DNA from: Pseudomonas sp. NFIX28
GTDB taxonomy: Bacteria > Pseudomonadota > Gammaproteobacteria > Pseudomonadales > Pseudomonadaceae
Length of the DNA: 64,000 nt
NCBI RefSeq assembly: GCF_900107395.1
Contig: NZ_FNPW01000001.1
Span: forward strand, 406,077-470,076
Direction of reading: 5' to 3'
The notes beneath the pieces were generated by a model. The model did not search any database and was not told the DNA's origin. It worked only from the letters and a program-made list of their open reading frames with translations. The translations under genes were made by a program, and so were the position numbers. This document shows, one piece after another, positions 44,439-54,068 of the stretch. The number at the start of each line of letters is the position of its first letter. Positions within the stretch are counted from its first letter, which is position 1.

Positions 44439-47400
44439 TCATTCAAGTGCATTGAGGATATCCGTCAAACTCTGTGTCAGGTTTTTCACCTCGAGAGTCA
44501 CGGAGGGGGTAATCGCGTCTTGCAGTACCTGGGATTCCAGCTCGGCGCAGTTTCTCGCCAGACTCGTCAACTGCACCGCGCCCAGCGCTCCGGCGGCACT
44601 GTGCAGGCGATCGGCGAGCTGCTTGGCATCCTGGGCACCGAGGGTGTCCGTCACGCGCTGGATATCCTGGCGCATAGTAACAATGAACAGCTCGCGCATT
44701 TTCGGGGACAGCTCGATCATGGTGTCCCCGCTCGTGGGGAGAGGTGTTGCCTCGATCATCGGTTGGGGTTCCTGGGCAGGCGCATTCGCGCAGAGATTCG
44801 ACAGATGTTGATGCAGGGTTTGCAGGCTCAGGGGTTTGACGAGCCAGGCATTCATGGCGACGGCCATGCAGCGGACACCTTCTTCGCGCAGGGCGTTGGC
44901 GGTGACCCCGATGATCGGAATCTCCCGGTCGCGCTCGCGCAGGGCCCGGGTCAGCTCGTAACCGTTGAGCAGTGGCATGTTCACATCGGTCAATACCAGG
45001 TCGAACACCCGCGGTTGCCAGAGCTGCAAGGCTTCTTCGCCGTTGTTGGCGGTTGTCACCGTGCAGCCCAGGGCTTCGAGTTGTTCCTTGATGATCGCCT
45101 GGTTGATCGCGTTGTCTTCGGCCACCAGGATATGCAGGCCGAGCCTGTTGTTCAGGCCACCTCCCAGGCTTGGCGGGGCAATGGCCTTGCCGCGCAAGGT
45201 CAGGGACACGGCCCTGGCGATGGCGCGCACATCGTGGACATCCACGGTGCACCCTGGCATTGACCGCGCCGGATGCTGTTCGCCGCTGACGCACAGGATT
45301 CGTGGCCCGGTCCAGGCGGGAAGGGCGTCGGAGGGGAGAACATCGACCAGCAGGCTGGCCTGGCGCGACTCTTCGATAAAGCCCGGCAACGGCTTGGCGA
45401 TCACGCCGAGGCGATTCAGCCAGTCGCAGGTGCTTTGTACCAGTTCCGTGGCGGGAGCCCGCACATACACCGCCTGGGTGGTGGGTAGGATATCTGCGCA
45501 GCCTTCCAGCGACCCCGGCATGACATCGAGCCCCAAGCGCAGCGAAAAGCTGCTGCCCAGGCCCGGTTCGCTGACCACGCGCAATTGGCCGCCCATCATT
45601 TCCGTCAACCCGCGGCATATCGCCAGGCCGAGCCCGGCACCGGCCTCCCTGCAAGCGTCGCGTACCTGGTAGAAGGTGTCGAACAGGCGTTCCTGTTGGG
45701 CCGGTGCAATGCCGATGCCAGAGTCGGTGACCTGCCATTCCAGGCTCGCCTGGCCAGCCACGCATTGCAGGAGCCTGACCCTGAGCACGACGCGCCCGGT
45801 GTCGGTGAACTTAATGGCATTGCTCAGCAGGTTGTTGAGAATCTGCCGAATCCGCACCGGGTCGCCCAGCAGTTGCCCGGGCAATGCCGCGTCGATGCAG
45901 GCGTACAGCAGCAAGCCTTTGTTTTCGGCGAAGGCGCTGTAGGCGTGCAGCGTGTCCTCGATCATCTGCAGCGGGCAGAATTCCTGGGGCTCGATAGCCA
46001 TCTGCCCGGATTCGATCTTGGAAATGTCCAGCACATCGCTGATCAGCTGGAACAGCGTGCTCGACGAACGCTGGATGGTCTGCAGGTGCTCGCGTTGCCG
46101 AGTATCCAGGCGCGTCAGCCCGAGCAGTTCCAGGGTGCCCAGTACGCCGTAGAGCGGGGTGCGTATTTCGTGGCTCATGGTGGCCAGGAACAGCGTCTTG
46201 GCTTCGCTCGCGGCATCGGCGGAGCGTTTGGCCTGCTCCAGCATCGCCACGCCCTCGATATGGCTGGTCACATCATGGAAGGCGCAGAGCAATGCATCCT
46301 CGCCCTGATAACGAGTGGGCACGAACCCAACCTGCAAGTGAGTACCGTCGATGTCCAGGCGGGTTTCCCCGGCGGTGCTCAGGGCTTGTTGGCTCTCGAG
46401 GGCTGCCCGCAGTTTGGCGCTGCCTTGCCACTGCCGGGCTTTCTGGTTTTCCAGCAGCACCTTGAAGTTCGAGCGTCGCACCACGCACAGGCCGGTGGGG
46501 GCGCTATCGATCACTGCCCGGCTGAAGGCCTCGCTGTCGATGATGCGTTGATAGGCCTCGTAGACCGGCTTGACGATACGCGACTGATACCGGCGACTGA
46601 CCAGCCAGCTACAGCCAATGCCGGCGATCAGCAATGCCAGCAGCACCGGGAAGGGCCACAGGGTGTAGTTGAAATAGCTCTTGAAACCGAGGGTATAGAG
46701 AGCGATCCAGGGTTCGGTGGAATCGCTCGAGACTTTGAAGGTCACGCCATCGGGGGTGATGTTCAGCCCGTCCTGCAGCTTGAGTCCCGGTTGCAGGGAA
46801 CCGGTCAGTACCTTTCCTGAAGGAGCGATGAGGGTCACGTGGTCGGAGGTCGACCAGGCCATGACTCGCTTGATGTCTTCGACCAGGTCCATGCTGAACA
46901 GCGACGCAATGCCGACCGGGTGGCTGATGTCCTGGGCCAGTGACCATTGCGGCCCGACCCGGGCGCTGACATAGGCCAGCAGCCGTACGGGAGCATCGTT
47001 GGCCTGCGGCGAGGTGAAGGGTTGCCAATCGATCGCGCCATCGGTCTGTGCCGGAATTTTTGCATGCTGATGCTTCAAGGTCTGCAAGACGAGCGTTTTG
47101 TTGAGGGTGTCGTTTTGCCAGAGAGGGTCTCGTGAGTGCCCGCCGGCTGGAATGTCGATATTGAAGTTGCCTTCGGCATCGAACAGAAAAAACAGCGGTG
47201 ACTGGTAATGGGAGGTGGACCAGAAGGCGTTGTAATAGTCGGTCAGGTGTTCTCCCAGGTCGAACAGCCTGGCGAGCGTGCCTAGTTCGATGTTCTGGTG
47301 GTTGACATACAGCTTGAAGGGCGTGGAAAAGGCGAACTTCTGGCCCAGGTAGTTGTTCGGCCCTTCTTCGGGCACGGTTTTGAGGTAGGTGCGTGAGGCG

Positions 47401-47654
47401 TCGGAATGGAAGGGGACCTGGGTGCTTTGTACGGCTACGCCCCAAAGGAAGTCTTCATGTTCGCGGATGTTTTTCATCATTCGCGCAAAATGCGCTTTGA
47501 AGGTGTTGTGTTGTTCTTCGAGCAGTTTGTGCGACGACCAGTAGCTGATCGCGGTCAGTAGCAGGGTCAATCCGAGAAAAATCAACAATCCCTTGTTCAG
47601 GCGAGTCGAGTATCGTTTCAGATTCTCGAGAAGCGTGTCCTGATGGTTCATCAC
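44439..47654 (-). CDS. Hybrid sensor histidine kinase with receiver and Hpt domains
   Basis: This 1071-residue BvgS-like kinase has two membrane segments (about residues 22-42 and 335-355), a roughly 290-residue periplasmic sensor between them, a PAS-like domain and HisKA with SHEIRTPLYG (His495). An ATPase domain with GIGIAPAQQERLFD and a GLGLAICRGLTEMMGG box, a receiver with Asp890 (LTDVNMP) and a C-terminal Hpt with His1018 (LHSAAGAL) follow. A full four-step relay is thus present. It is flanked by an EAL regulator upstream and the NarL-type regulator downstream, the Roc system plan. The sensor is not the SBP_bac_3 (Venus flytrap) type usual for RocS1. Confidence 0.93.
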   Translation of the reverse strand: MMNHQDTLLENLKRYSTRLNKGLLIFLGLTLLLTAISYWSSHKLLEEQHNTFKAHFARMMKNIREHEDFLWGVAVQSTQVPFHSDASRTYLKTVPEEGPNNYLGQKFAFSTPFKLYVNHQNIELGTLARLFDLGEHLTDYYNAFWSTSHYQSPLFFLFDAEGNFNIDIPAGGHSRDPLWQNDTLNKTLVLQTLKHQHAKIPAQTDGAIDWQPFTSPQANDAPVRLLAYVSARVGPQWSLAQDISHPVGIASLFSMDLVEDIKRVMAWSTSDHVTLIAPSGKVLTGSLQPGLKLQDGLNITPDGVTFKVSSDSTEPWIALYTLGFKSYFNYTLWPFPVLLALLIAGIGCSWLVSRRYQSRIVKPVYEAYQRIIDSEAFSRAVIDSAPTGLCVVRRSNFKVLLENQKARQWQGSAKLRAALESQQALSTAGETRLDIDGTHLQVGFVPTRYQGEDALLCAFHDVTSHIEGVAMLEQAKRSADAASEAKTLFLATMSHEIRTPLYGVLGTLELLGLTRLDTRQREHLQTIQRSSSTLFQLISDVLDISKIESGQMAIEPQEFCPLQMIEDTLHAYSAFAENKGLLLYACIDAALPGQLLGDPVRIRQILNNLLSNAIKFTDTGRVVLRVRLLQCVAGQASLEWQVTDSGIGIAPAQQERLFDTFYQVRDACREAGAGLGLAICRGLTEMMGGQLRVVSEPGLGSSFSLRLGLDVMPGSLEGCADILPTTQAVYVRAPATELVQSTCDWLNRLGVIAKPLPGFIEESRQASLLVDVLPSDALPAWTGPRILCVSGEQHPARSMPGCTVDVHDVRAIARAVSLTLRGKAIAPPSLGGGLNNRLGLHILVAEDNAINQAIIKEQLEALGCTVTTANNGEEALQLWQPRVFDLVLTDVNMPLLNGYELTRALRERDREIPIIGVTANALREEGVRCMAVAMNAWLVKPLSLQTLHQHLSNLCANAPAQEPQPMIEATPLPTSGDTMIELSPKMRELFIVTMRQDIQRVTDTLGAQDAKQLADRLHSAAGALGAVQLTSLARNCAELESQVLQDAITPSVTLEVKNLTQSLTDILNALE

Positions 47655-47761
47655 TGGTTATCCAAAAAAGCGGGAAAAATCGAGGCCTTGAGGATTCTTT
47701 ACCTTTAAACAACGACTTGTCAGTGATGTGGGGCATGTAATCCTGAAGGTTATGTCCTCGG

Positions 47762-48952
47762 TCAATAGCTGCCGGCTGGTCCGTCGTTCACCAGCAATTG
47801 TTGAAACTGTTCGGAAGGAACGGCACGCGAGATCAGAAACCCCTGCACCTGGCTGCAGTCGATCTTGCGCAGCAAGGCCAGTTCTTCTGCGCTTTCCACA
47901 CCTTCGGCCACCACGGTCAGGCCCAATTGGCGGCCCAGGGCAATAATGCTGGTCAGGGCCTTGGTCAACTCCTCACTGGCATGGCACCCCTGGACCAGCG
48001 CTCGATCGATCTTCAGTTCGGTGAAGGGGGTGGAAACCAGGTTCATGTACGAGCTGTAGCCTTTGCCGAAGTCGTCCTGGGACAGGCCGAAACCCTTGAT
48101 GCGCAAGCGGCAGGCGCCAGCGTAGAAGTTACTGATGTCCTGCGGCACCGAGCACTCCATGAGCTCGAAGCAGATCTGCGCCGGTACGCCCTGGTGCGCC
48201 ATGACGAAGTCAAACAGGCGGTCCGCCAGGTCATGACTGTTGAGCAGGTGCGTCGGCAGGTTGATCGACACCGGAATGTCGTAGTCCTGCTGGCGCCAGC
48301 GAGCCTGGGCTTGCATCGCCTGGCGTAGCACCAGCCACAGCAGGTCTTCCTCGAGATGGTAGGACTTGAGGGCGGGAAGGAAGCTGTCAGGCAGCATCAT
48401 GCCTTGCGTCGGCTGCATCCAGCGGACCAGGGCCTCGGCGGCGACTATGCGGCCGTTGAACAGCGATTTCTTGGGTTGGAACCAGGCCTCGAACTGTTCT
48501 TCCTGTATCGCCTGGACCAGCGCAGCGCGGCTGAGCATGGCGGCGGGCAAGGGGCGCGGCAAGCTTGGCTGGGCGATGCTCAGCTGGGTGGTCAGGGTTT
48601 GCAGGGCGGCCAGGTTCACCGGTTTGGAAATCAGGCCGATGACTTTCACCCCGAGGTTCTTGGCCACCAGGCTAGCGCTCATCAGCATGCGCCGTGAAGC
48701 CGAACTCATGATCGCCAGGGCAGGCTTGGAGTGCAGGGCCGCCAGCCTCTGGATGAACTGCACGCCATCCATTCCCGGCATCAACAGGTCGGTGAGGACC
48801 AGGTCGAACTTGCGCCATTTCAAGCGTTCCAGCGCTTCTTCGCCATCCCTGGCGCCTTCCAGGTAATAGGGGCCCAGTTCGCTGAACAGATGCTGCAAGT
48901 ACATATGCTGGAAAGGATGGTCTTCAACGATCAATATGCTACAGGGCTTCAT
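47762..48952 (-). CDS. EAL-domain response regulator (RocR-like c-di-GMP phosphodiesterase)
   Basis: This protein of about 396 residues has an N-terminal receiver (VEDHPFQHMYLQHLF, phosphoacceptor in LVLTDLLMPGMDG) and a C-terminal EAL domain. The catalytic signatures are present: EALVRW, QDDFGKGYSSY, KIDRALVQG and VAEGVES. It should hydrolyse c-di-GMP to pGpG when phosphorylated. The start overlaps the 3' end of the upstream kinase by 14 bp; an ATG at 48967 is an alternative. Competition with the NarL-type regulator for phosphate is the known mode of RocR in P. aeruginosa. Confidence 0.92.
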   Translation of the reverse strand: MKPCSILIVEDHPFQHMYLQHLFSELGPYYLEGARDGEEALERLKWRKFDLVLTDLLMPGMDGVQFIQRLAALHSKPALAIMSSASRRMLMSASLVAKNLGVKVIGLISKPVNLAALQTLTTQLSIAQPSLPRPLPAAMLSRAALVQAIQEEQFEAWFQPKKSLFNGRIVAAEALVRWMQPTQGMMLPDSFLPALKSYHLEEDLLWLVLRQAMQAQARWRQQDYDIPVSINLPTHLLNSHDLADRLFDFVMAHQGVPAQICFELMECSVPQDISNFYAGACRLRIKGFGLSQDDFGKGYSSYMNLVSTPFTELKIDRALVQGCHASEELTKALTSIIALGRQLGLTVVAEGVESAEELALLRKIDCSQVQGFLISRAVPSEQFQQLLVNDGPAGSY

Positions 48953-51752
48953 GCTTCGCTCTTTCATAGGGCGCTAGGTAATTGAACAGGGCGCGTAATG
49001 CAAAAGGTTTGACCAGGCAATGGTTCATTCCGGCGGCTAGACATTGTTCTTCCTCGCCACGCATCGCGTTGGCCGTGGCACCGATGATCGGGATTGACGA
49101 GCCACGACGCCGCAGCTCCTTGGCCAGTTCGTAGCCATTCATCACGGGCATGTTGACGTCGGTCAGGACCAGGTCGAATCGCTCGGGATGAAACATCGTC
49201 AGGGCTTCCTCGCCGTTTGAAGCGAGCTTCACGCTGCAGCCCAGCTCTTCCAGCTGATCCCTGAGGATCAACTGGTTGATAACGTTGTCTTCCGCCACCA
49301 GCACGTTCAGGCGCAATTGTTTCAACGTGCGATGTGCGTTGTGGATTTCCGTCTTTTCCACCCACAGGCCCTGGGCTTGGCTGACCGCCTGGTGAATGGA
49401 GCGCAGGTGGTTCAGGTTGACGTGCCAGCATCCGGCACGAACCTGCGGCTCGTTATTGCCGGTGCCGGTGGCGAGAATCAGCGGGCCGGTCCAGTCAGGC
49501 TGCAGACGCTGTTCGAGCTCGCCGGGGTGAATTTCGATCAACAGACCGTCGCTGACGGGGCCGATCCTGGTGGAACAAAGCTGTACCCGCGCTCCCCATT
49601 GGCGCAGCCAGCCGCCGATGGATTCCGCCAGTTCCCGGACACTGGAGGCCAGATAGATGGTCTCGGGCAATAGCTGGGTTGCCGGCAGGCTGGTCGCGGC
49701 TTCCAGCGGCAAGGTCAGGGAGAAGCTGCTGCCCAGCCCCAGTTCGCTGACCATCCGCAGGTTGCCATTCATCAGTTGGGTCAGGCGCTGGCAGATCGGC
49801 AGACCCAGGCCGGTACCCGTCACCACGTTGGCATTGCCGCCGGTTTGATAAAAGGGCTCGAAAATCAGCGGCTGATGATCCTGGGCGATACCTTTGCCGG
49901 TGTCGGAGACCTGCCACATGATGCTGGAACGCTCGCCGTCGCGGCTCAGCAGGTTGACCCGCAGCACGATGCGTCCGAAATCGGTGAATTTCACCGCGTT
50001 GTTGAGCAGGTTGCTGAGGATCTGGCGGATCCGGTTGGCGTCGCCGATAAGGCGCTCGGGAATCTTGGGGTCCACGCAGGAATAGAGCAGCAGGCCTTTG
50101 TTCGATGCCGCCGCGGCGTAGCCCTGCACCAGCTCGTGGACCAGCTCCAGGGGGGAGAATTCGTTGAGCTCCAGAGCCAGTTGCCCGGCCTCGATCTTGG
50201 AGACGTCCAGCACATCGCAGATCAGTTGCAACAGCGTCGAGGAGGAGCATTCGATGGCGCGCAGGTAGTCGCGCTGCTGAGTGTCCAGTTGGGTGCGCGC
50301 GAGCAGCTCCAGCGTACCCAGCACACCGTAGAGCGGGGTGCGTATTTCGTGGCTCATGGTGGCGAGGAACAGGGTTTTCGCCTCATTGGCGGCGTCGGCC
50401 ATCTGCCGAGCTTCTTCGAGCGCGGCTTCCACCTGCTTGCGCGCGCTGATATCGCTGAAGGCGCAGAACAATACGTCTTCGCCCTTGTAACGGGTCGGCG
50501 CGGAGCTCAGGTACAGATGACGACCGTCGGCGGTCTCGAAGTAGTCGAAGCGGTTTGGCTCGTGGCTCTTGAAGGCTTGCTGGATCCAGCCGGCACAGAG
50601 TACTTCCCGCTCGATGCCATCGCCCAGCCATTGCTGCGCCAGGGTGTTCTCCAGGACCACCTGGCCATCGGTACGGCGCAGCACGCACAAGGCCACGGGA
50701 GCGGTCTGGATCACGTCACGGCTGAACAGCTCGCTCTCGACCAAGGCCTGGATACGGCTCAGCGCCGGCGCGATGAAGCGGTGCTCGATACGACGGGTCA
50801 ACAGCCAGATCAGGCTGATGCTGAACAGGCAGAACACCAGGGCACCGGCCAACTGCGGCCAAAGCGCGATCAGCAAGGCTTGCAGGCTGAAGGAGTAGAC
50901 CAGCTGCCAGTCGGAGGTCATCAGCTGCCTGCGGATCACCAGATGATCGGGCCACCAGCCGCTGCCGACAAAACCAAAGAAGTTGCTGCCTTGCAATTGC
51001 TGCAAGGCCTGGCCCAGGCGCCCGGGCGGGGTATTGGTGAACAGCAGCGCGCCCTCGGAATTGAACATCATGAACTCGCCGGCGCTCTGGTCGCTGAGCG
51101 TGGCCAGGACTTCCCGACCATCCATCTCCAGGCCCAGCCAGCCGGAGTCCTCGGCACGCCCGTCGAGCCGGGTGAACAGGTACAGCTGCGAAGTCTGCGT
51201 GGCCTGGTCGGTGAGCCATAGTTCGTTGATGTCCGGATGTTCCCCATATTGCAGCGCTTCAAGCTTGGCAAGAATGGTCTCGGACAGGTTGGGGGAGGTG
51301 GGGTTGCTGCTATAGAGGCGCACGACCCGGGCTTCGGGGCCAGAGCTTACGTACAGCAGGTTGACCTTCTTGGTCTTGAAGTACTCGCGCATGCGCTGGC
51401 TCAGCCAGATGCTCCACGGATCGTCGACATCGCCCAGCTGCAGGTGCAGTTCTTCGGTGGAGGGCAGGTACACCAGGGCCTGGGCCTGCTTGGATTGGCG
51501 CACCGCGGAGAGGCTGAGGCTTTCCAGCAAGGCTTCGCGGCTGGTGAAAAAGGTCTGGGCCTCGGCGATGGCGCTGCTCATGTAGCCGCGGCGCCGGGAA
51601 ATGTCGTTGCTGAGGGTGGAATTGAGGAAGTTGTAGACGGCGCCGAGGATGCCAACCAAAAGAATGAGCGCGAAAAGACGCAGCAGTCTGCTGGCGGCTT
51701 CGGGACTGGAAAATACAGGACTAATCTGATGAAGGTAGGTCTTTAATCTCAT
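48939..51752 (-). CDS. Hybrid sensor histidine kinase with receiver, no Hpt
   Basis: This 937-residue kinase has two membrane segments (about residues 22-42 and 290-315) around a periplasmic sensor, then PAS (FCAFSDISARKQVEAALEEA), HisKA with SHEIRTPLYG (His468), an ATPase domain (GKGIAQDHQPLIFEP) and a C-terminal receiver with Asp865 (LTDVNMP). It ends right after the receiver, so it lacks the Hpt domain found in its neighbour and must pass phosphate to an Hpt elsewhere, most simply that of the adjacent kinase. Its kinase core is closely similar to that of the neighbour. Confidence 0.93.
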   Translation of the reverse strand: MRLKTYLHQISPVFSSPEAASRLLRLFALILLVGILGAVYNFLNSTLSNDISRRRGYMSSAIAEAQTFFTSREALLESLSLSAVRQSKQAQALVYLPSTEELHLQLGDVDDPWSIWLSQRMREYFKTKKVNLLYVSSGPEARVVRLYSSNPTSPNLSETILAKLEALQYGEHPDINELWLTDQATQTSQLYLFTRLDGRAEDSGWLGLEMDGREVLATLSDQSAGEFMMFNSEGALLFTNTPPGRLGQALQQLQGSNFFGFVGSGWWPDHLVIRRQLMTSDWQLVYSFSLQALLIALWPQLAGALVFCLFSISLIWLLTRRIEHRFIAPALSRIQALVESELFSRDVIQTAPVALCVLRRTDGQVVLENTLAQQWLGDGIEREVLCAGWIQQAFKSHEPNRFDYFETADGRHLYLSSAPTRYKGEDVLFCAFSDISARKQVEAALEEARQMADAANEAKTLFLATMSHEIRTPLYGVLGTLELLARTQLDTQQRDYLRAIECSSSTLLQLICDVLDVSKIEAGQLALELNEFSPLELVHELVQGYAAAASNKGLLLYSCVDPKIPERLIGDANRIRQILSNLLNNAVKFTDFGRIVLRVNLLSRDGERSSIMWQVSDTGKGIAQDHQPLIFEPFYQTGGNANVVTGTGLGLPICQRLTQLMNGNLRMVSELGLGSSFSLTLPLEAATSLPATQLLPETIYLASSVRELAESIGGWLRQWGARVQLCSTRIGPVSDGLLIEIHPGELEQRLQPDWTGPLILATGTGNNEPQVRAGCWHVNLNHLRSIHQAVSQAQGLWVEKTEIHNAHRTLKQLRLNVLVAEDNVINQLILRDQLEELGCSVKLASNGEEALTMFHPERFDLVLTDVNMPVMNGYELAKELRRRGSSIPIIGATANAMRGEEEQCLAAGMNHCLVKPFALRALFNYLAPYERAKHEAL

Positions 51753-51840
51753 TGACCCACTCTAAAGAAGCCCCTAAAAAATCGGGATAGGACGATCCTT
51801 AAAGTCGCTGGGTATTTATCTGGGGCCAGCCTTTCCATGA

Positions 51841-51871
51841 AAAAAGAGAGCTGGCGTGGCCAGCTCTTTTT
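51841..51871 (-). terminator. Terminator between aldo/keto reductase and kinase genes
   Basis: GAGCTGGC and GCCAGCTC pair around GTG, flanked by an A-run on the left and TTTTT on the right. It can therefore work in both directions, and it ends the aldo/keto reductase transcript before the kinase operon. Confidence 0.8.
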
Positions 51872-51898
51872 GCCGAAATACGACTTGCGACAGCCGCC

Positions 51899-52720
51899 TC
51901 AGACCATCGCCAATCGCTGCTTATGCCGTGGCGCGGGGAACGCCTGGTCGATGGCCGCCAGGTCTTGGTCGCTCAAGCGCAACCCGGCAGCCTCGGCGTT
52001 CAGTTGCACATGCTCGGGGCGCACTGCTTTGGGAATCGCGATCACACCTTCCTGGCGCAAAACCCAGGCCAGCGAAACCTGCGCCGTGGTCGCCCCATGG
52101 CGTTCGGCTATCTGTTGCAGCGTGGGGTGGCGCAGCAGTTTGCCGGCCTGGGCGATAGGGCAGTAAGCCATGAGCGGCAAGCGCTGTTGTTGCGCGGCGG
52201 GCAGCAAGTCGAACTCGATGCCGCGCTGTTCGATGTTGTACAGCACCTGGTTGGTGGCACAGGCCGGGCTCGCCAGTTCCTGGAGGTCATCGAGGTCGAA
52301 GTTGGAAACGCCCCAAGCGCCGATCTTGCCTTCTTCACGCAGGCGTTCGAAGGCTTCCACGGTTTCTTCAAGGGGGTACTGCCCGCGCCAGTGCAGCAGG
52401 TACAGGTCGATATAGTCGGTGCCCAGACGCCGCTGGCTGCGGTCACAGGCTTGGGGAATACCTTTGCGGCTGGCGTTGTGCGGATACACCTTGCTGACCA
52501 GGAACACCTTGTCGCGCTGGCCGATAATGGCGGCGCCCACCACTTCCTCCGCGCCGCCCTCGGCGTACATCTCGGCGGTATCGATCAGGCTCATTCCGCG
52601 TTCGATACCGGCCTGCAATGCAGCAATCTCGGCGTTGCGCCGATGGCGCACCTCGCCCATGCGCCAGGTGCCCTGGCCAATCACCGGGACGGGCACGCCC
52701 GCCAGATCGAGTGTTCGCAT
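51899..52720 (-). CDS. Aldo/keto reductase
   Basis: This 273-residue TIM-barrel reductase has the catalytic tetrad in sequence: Asp in LIDTAEMYAEGG with its Tyr, Lys in VFLVSKVYP and His in YLLHWRG. The C-terminal NADPH-binding block is IAIPKAVRPEHVQLNAEA. It reduces aldehydes or ketones, most like YeaE-type reductases. The gene stands alone, with a terminator behind it. It is the last high-GC gene before the AT-rich island. Confidence 0.92.
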   Translation of the reverse strand: MRTLDLAGVPVPVIGQGTWRMGEVRHRRNAEIAALQAGIERGMSLIDTAEMYAEGGAEEVVGAAIIGQRDKVFLVSKVYPHNASRKGIPQACDRSQRRLGTDYIDLYLLHWRGQYPLEETVEAFERLREEGKIGAWGVSNFDLDDLQELASPACATNQVLYNIEQRGIEFDLLPAAQQQRLPLMAYCPIAQAGKLLRHPTLQQIAERHGATTAQVSLAWVLRQEGVIAIPKAVRPEHVQLNAEAAGLRLSDQDLAAIDQAFPAPRHKQRLAMV

Positions 52721-52864
52721 GACTATCTCCTGAAAATGTTTTGCAAGACCAAGAAGTAAACGAATGGTTACCGGTTAAGGCAAAGAAAGAATGGTTGGAA
52801 GACTAGCAAAGGAGGGGCCGCGTGTTCAGCCAAAGGCAGCGCGGCGCTCAGCTTATATAAGGTT

Positions 52865-53515
52865 TCAATACCCGCTAGGAAGTTTTTTGATGATTTTTAT
52901 TAGATGTCCACCCTCCATCTCGATATATCCACCGAGCTTCAAGGATTTCATGATTGATAAAGCATGTGATCGGGATACGCCAGTGGTGTCAGTTATGAAA
53001 GCAATGGCTGTAAACTTTGCGCGAATAAGGTCCGGGAGTGCGTTCATCCACTCCAGTGCCGATTTAACTTCTGTGTAGCTATCACCCACACATTGATTCA
53101 GCCATTTGCTTGAAATATTGCTGGTATTCCAGGCCATGAAGTCAAAAATTCCTTTTAGCAGCTCCTTGTTGTCTGCGGCTAGATGAATATATTTCATCGG
53201 TAGCTCGTAATAAGTCGAGCGAGAGAGGATTTCGTATTGGTTGGACGGACCTCTATAGCCTGGCGGTTGGTGATCGAGCATTAAGATGCCTCCAGGGCCT
53301 ATTATACTTATTACCTTCTGATCACCAATCAACAACCGCCAAGCACCGCTTTCAACTGAAAATATAGCATTTTCATTTGTTTCTAACGGCTTTTCTCCCG
53401 GGTCGACAGATTTTTTGGCTCCATTTTTTTGAATCCAGGTGTGCAAGTAGCGAATGCTAGCGCCAACGGATTTCTCGCTTCCACAATTGAAGCCGGACAG
53501 ATGGATTCTGTTCAT
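52865..53515 (-). CDS. Winged-helix transcriptional regulator with Crp-like N-terminal domain
   Basis: This 216-residue protein has an N-terminal beta-roll-like half (NAIFSVESGAWRLLIGDQK, IIGPGGILMLDH) recalling a degenerate cyclic-nucleotide-binding fold and a C-terminal winged helix (TDTTGVSRSHALSIMKSLKLGGYIEMEGG). It loosely resembles IprA-type regulators, but the match is not secure. The start at 53515 has AAAGAGAA upstream. The coding sequence is much richer in AT than the genes to its left, so it appears to belong to the island and could control it. What it senses is unknown. Confidence 0.6.
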   Translation of the reverse strand: MNRIHLSGFNCGSEKSVGASIRYLHTWIQKNGAKKSVDPGEKPLETNENAIFSVESGAWRLLIGDQKVISIIGPGGILMLDHQPPGYRGPSNQYEILSRSTYYELPMKYIHLAADNKELLKGIFDFMAWNTSNISSKWLNQCVGDSYTEVKSALEWMNALPDLIRAKFTAIAFITDTTGVSRSHALSIMKSLKLGGYIEMEGGHLIKIIKKLPSGY

Positions 53516-54068
53516 TTTATATTCTCTTTTTTTGTGGGTCGAATACATTGGTGTTGGGGAGATTTACCTTGCTTACTGCTGTGTTGATGTGAGGCTACGG
53601 ATAGTGAGGGATATCTTATTGCTGTCGTGTCTGAAAAGTTGCGAGTTAAAGATTTTTGTTTTTTGTTTAACTGATTGTCTTTCTGGAGAAGTGTCGATTC
53701 AATGAAAAGTCTGATTGCAGACTGGATGGTTATGTTGTGAGCTGACCGGTTGGGTTGGATGTAATTGTTTGTTGCAATTTTTTATGGTGGACACTGGATG
53801 TGATCTGTATGTCTTGTTTTTGTGGGTAGTATATGAGTTATGACATTTGGTTCGGAGTGCGAACGCTTCTATTGTTATGCGAGGCTTGTCAGTTTTATAA
53901 ATTTTCTGACGAGGGAAAGCCTGGCGAGCAGGCTAATATGAGTCTTGGTGTAATGGTATGAGCTGCCACTGAGCGATCCGCCGGGCATTAAAAATGCGAA
54001 AGCTCCATGAATAATTGTCTCGACTAGATGTAGTGCTTCGGCCAGGAGCGAAGGCGACGAATAAAATT
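53516..54068. other. AT-rich gene-free stretch
   Basis: This 553-bp segment has low GC and short frames of 82-83 codons on both strands, none with a convincing ribosome-binding site or recognised product. It may hold the promoter of the winged-helix gene. I see no RNA gene in it. Confidence 0.4.

Noticed and set aside
53454..53705. 83-codon plus-strand frame starting inside the winged-helix gene
   Set aside because: It begins antisense to the coding region and resembles chance AT-rich sequence.
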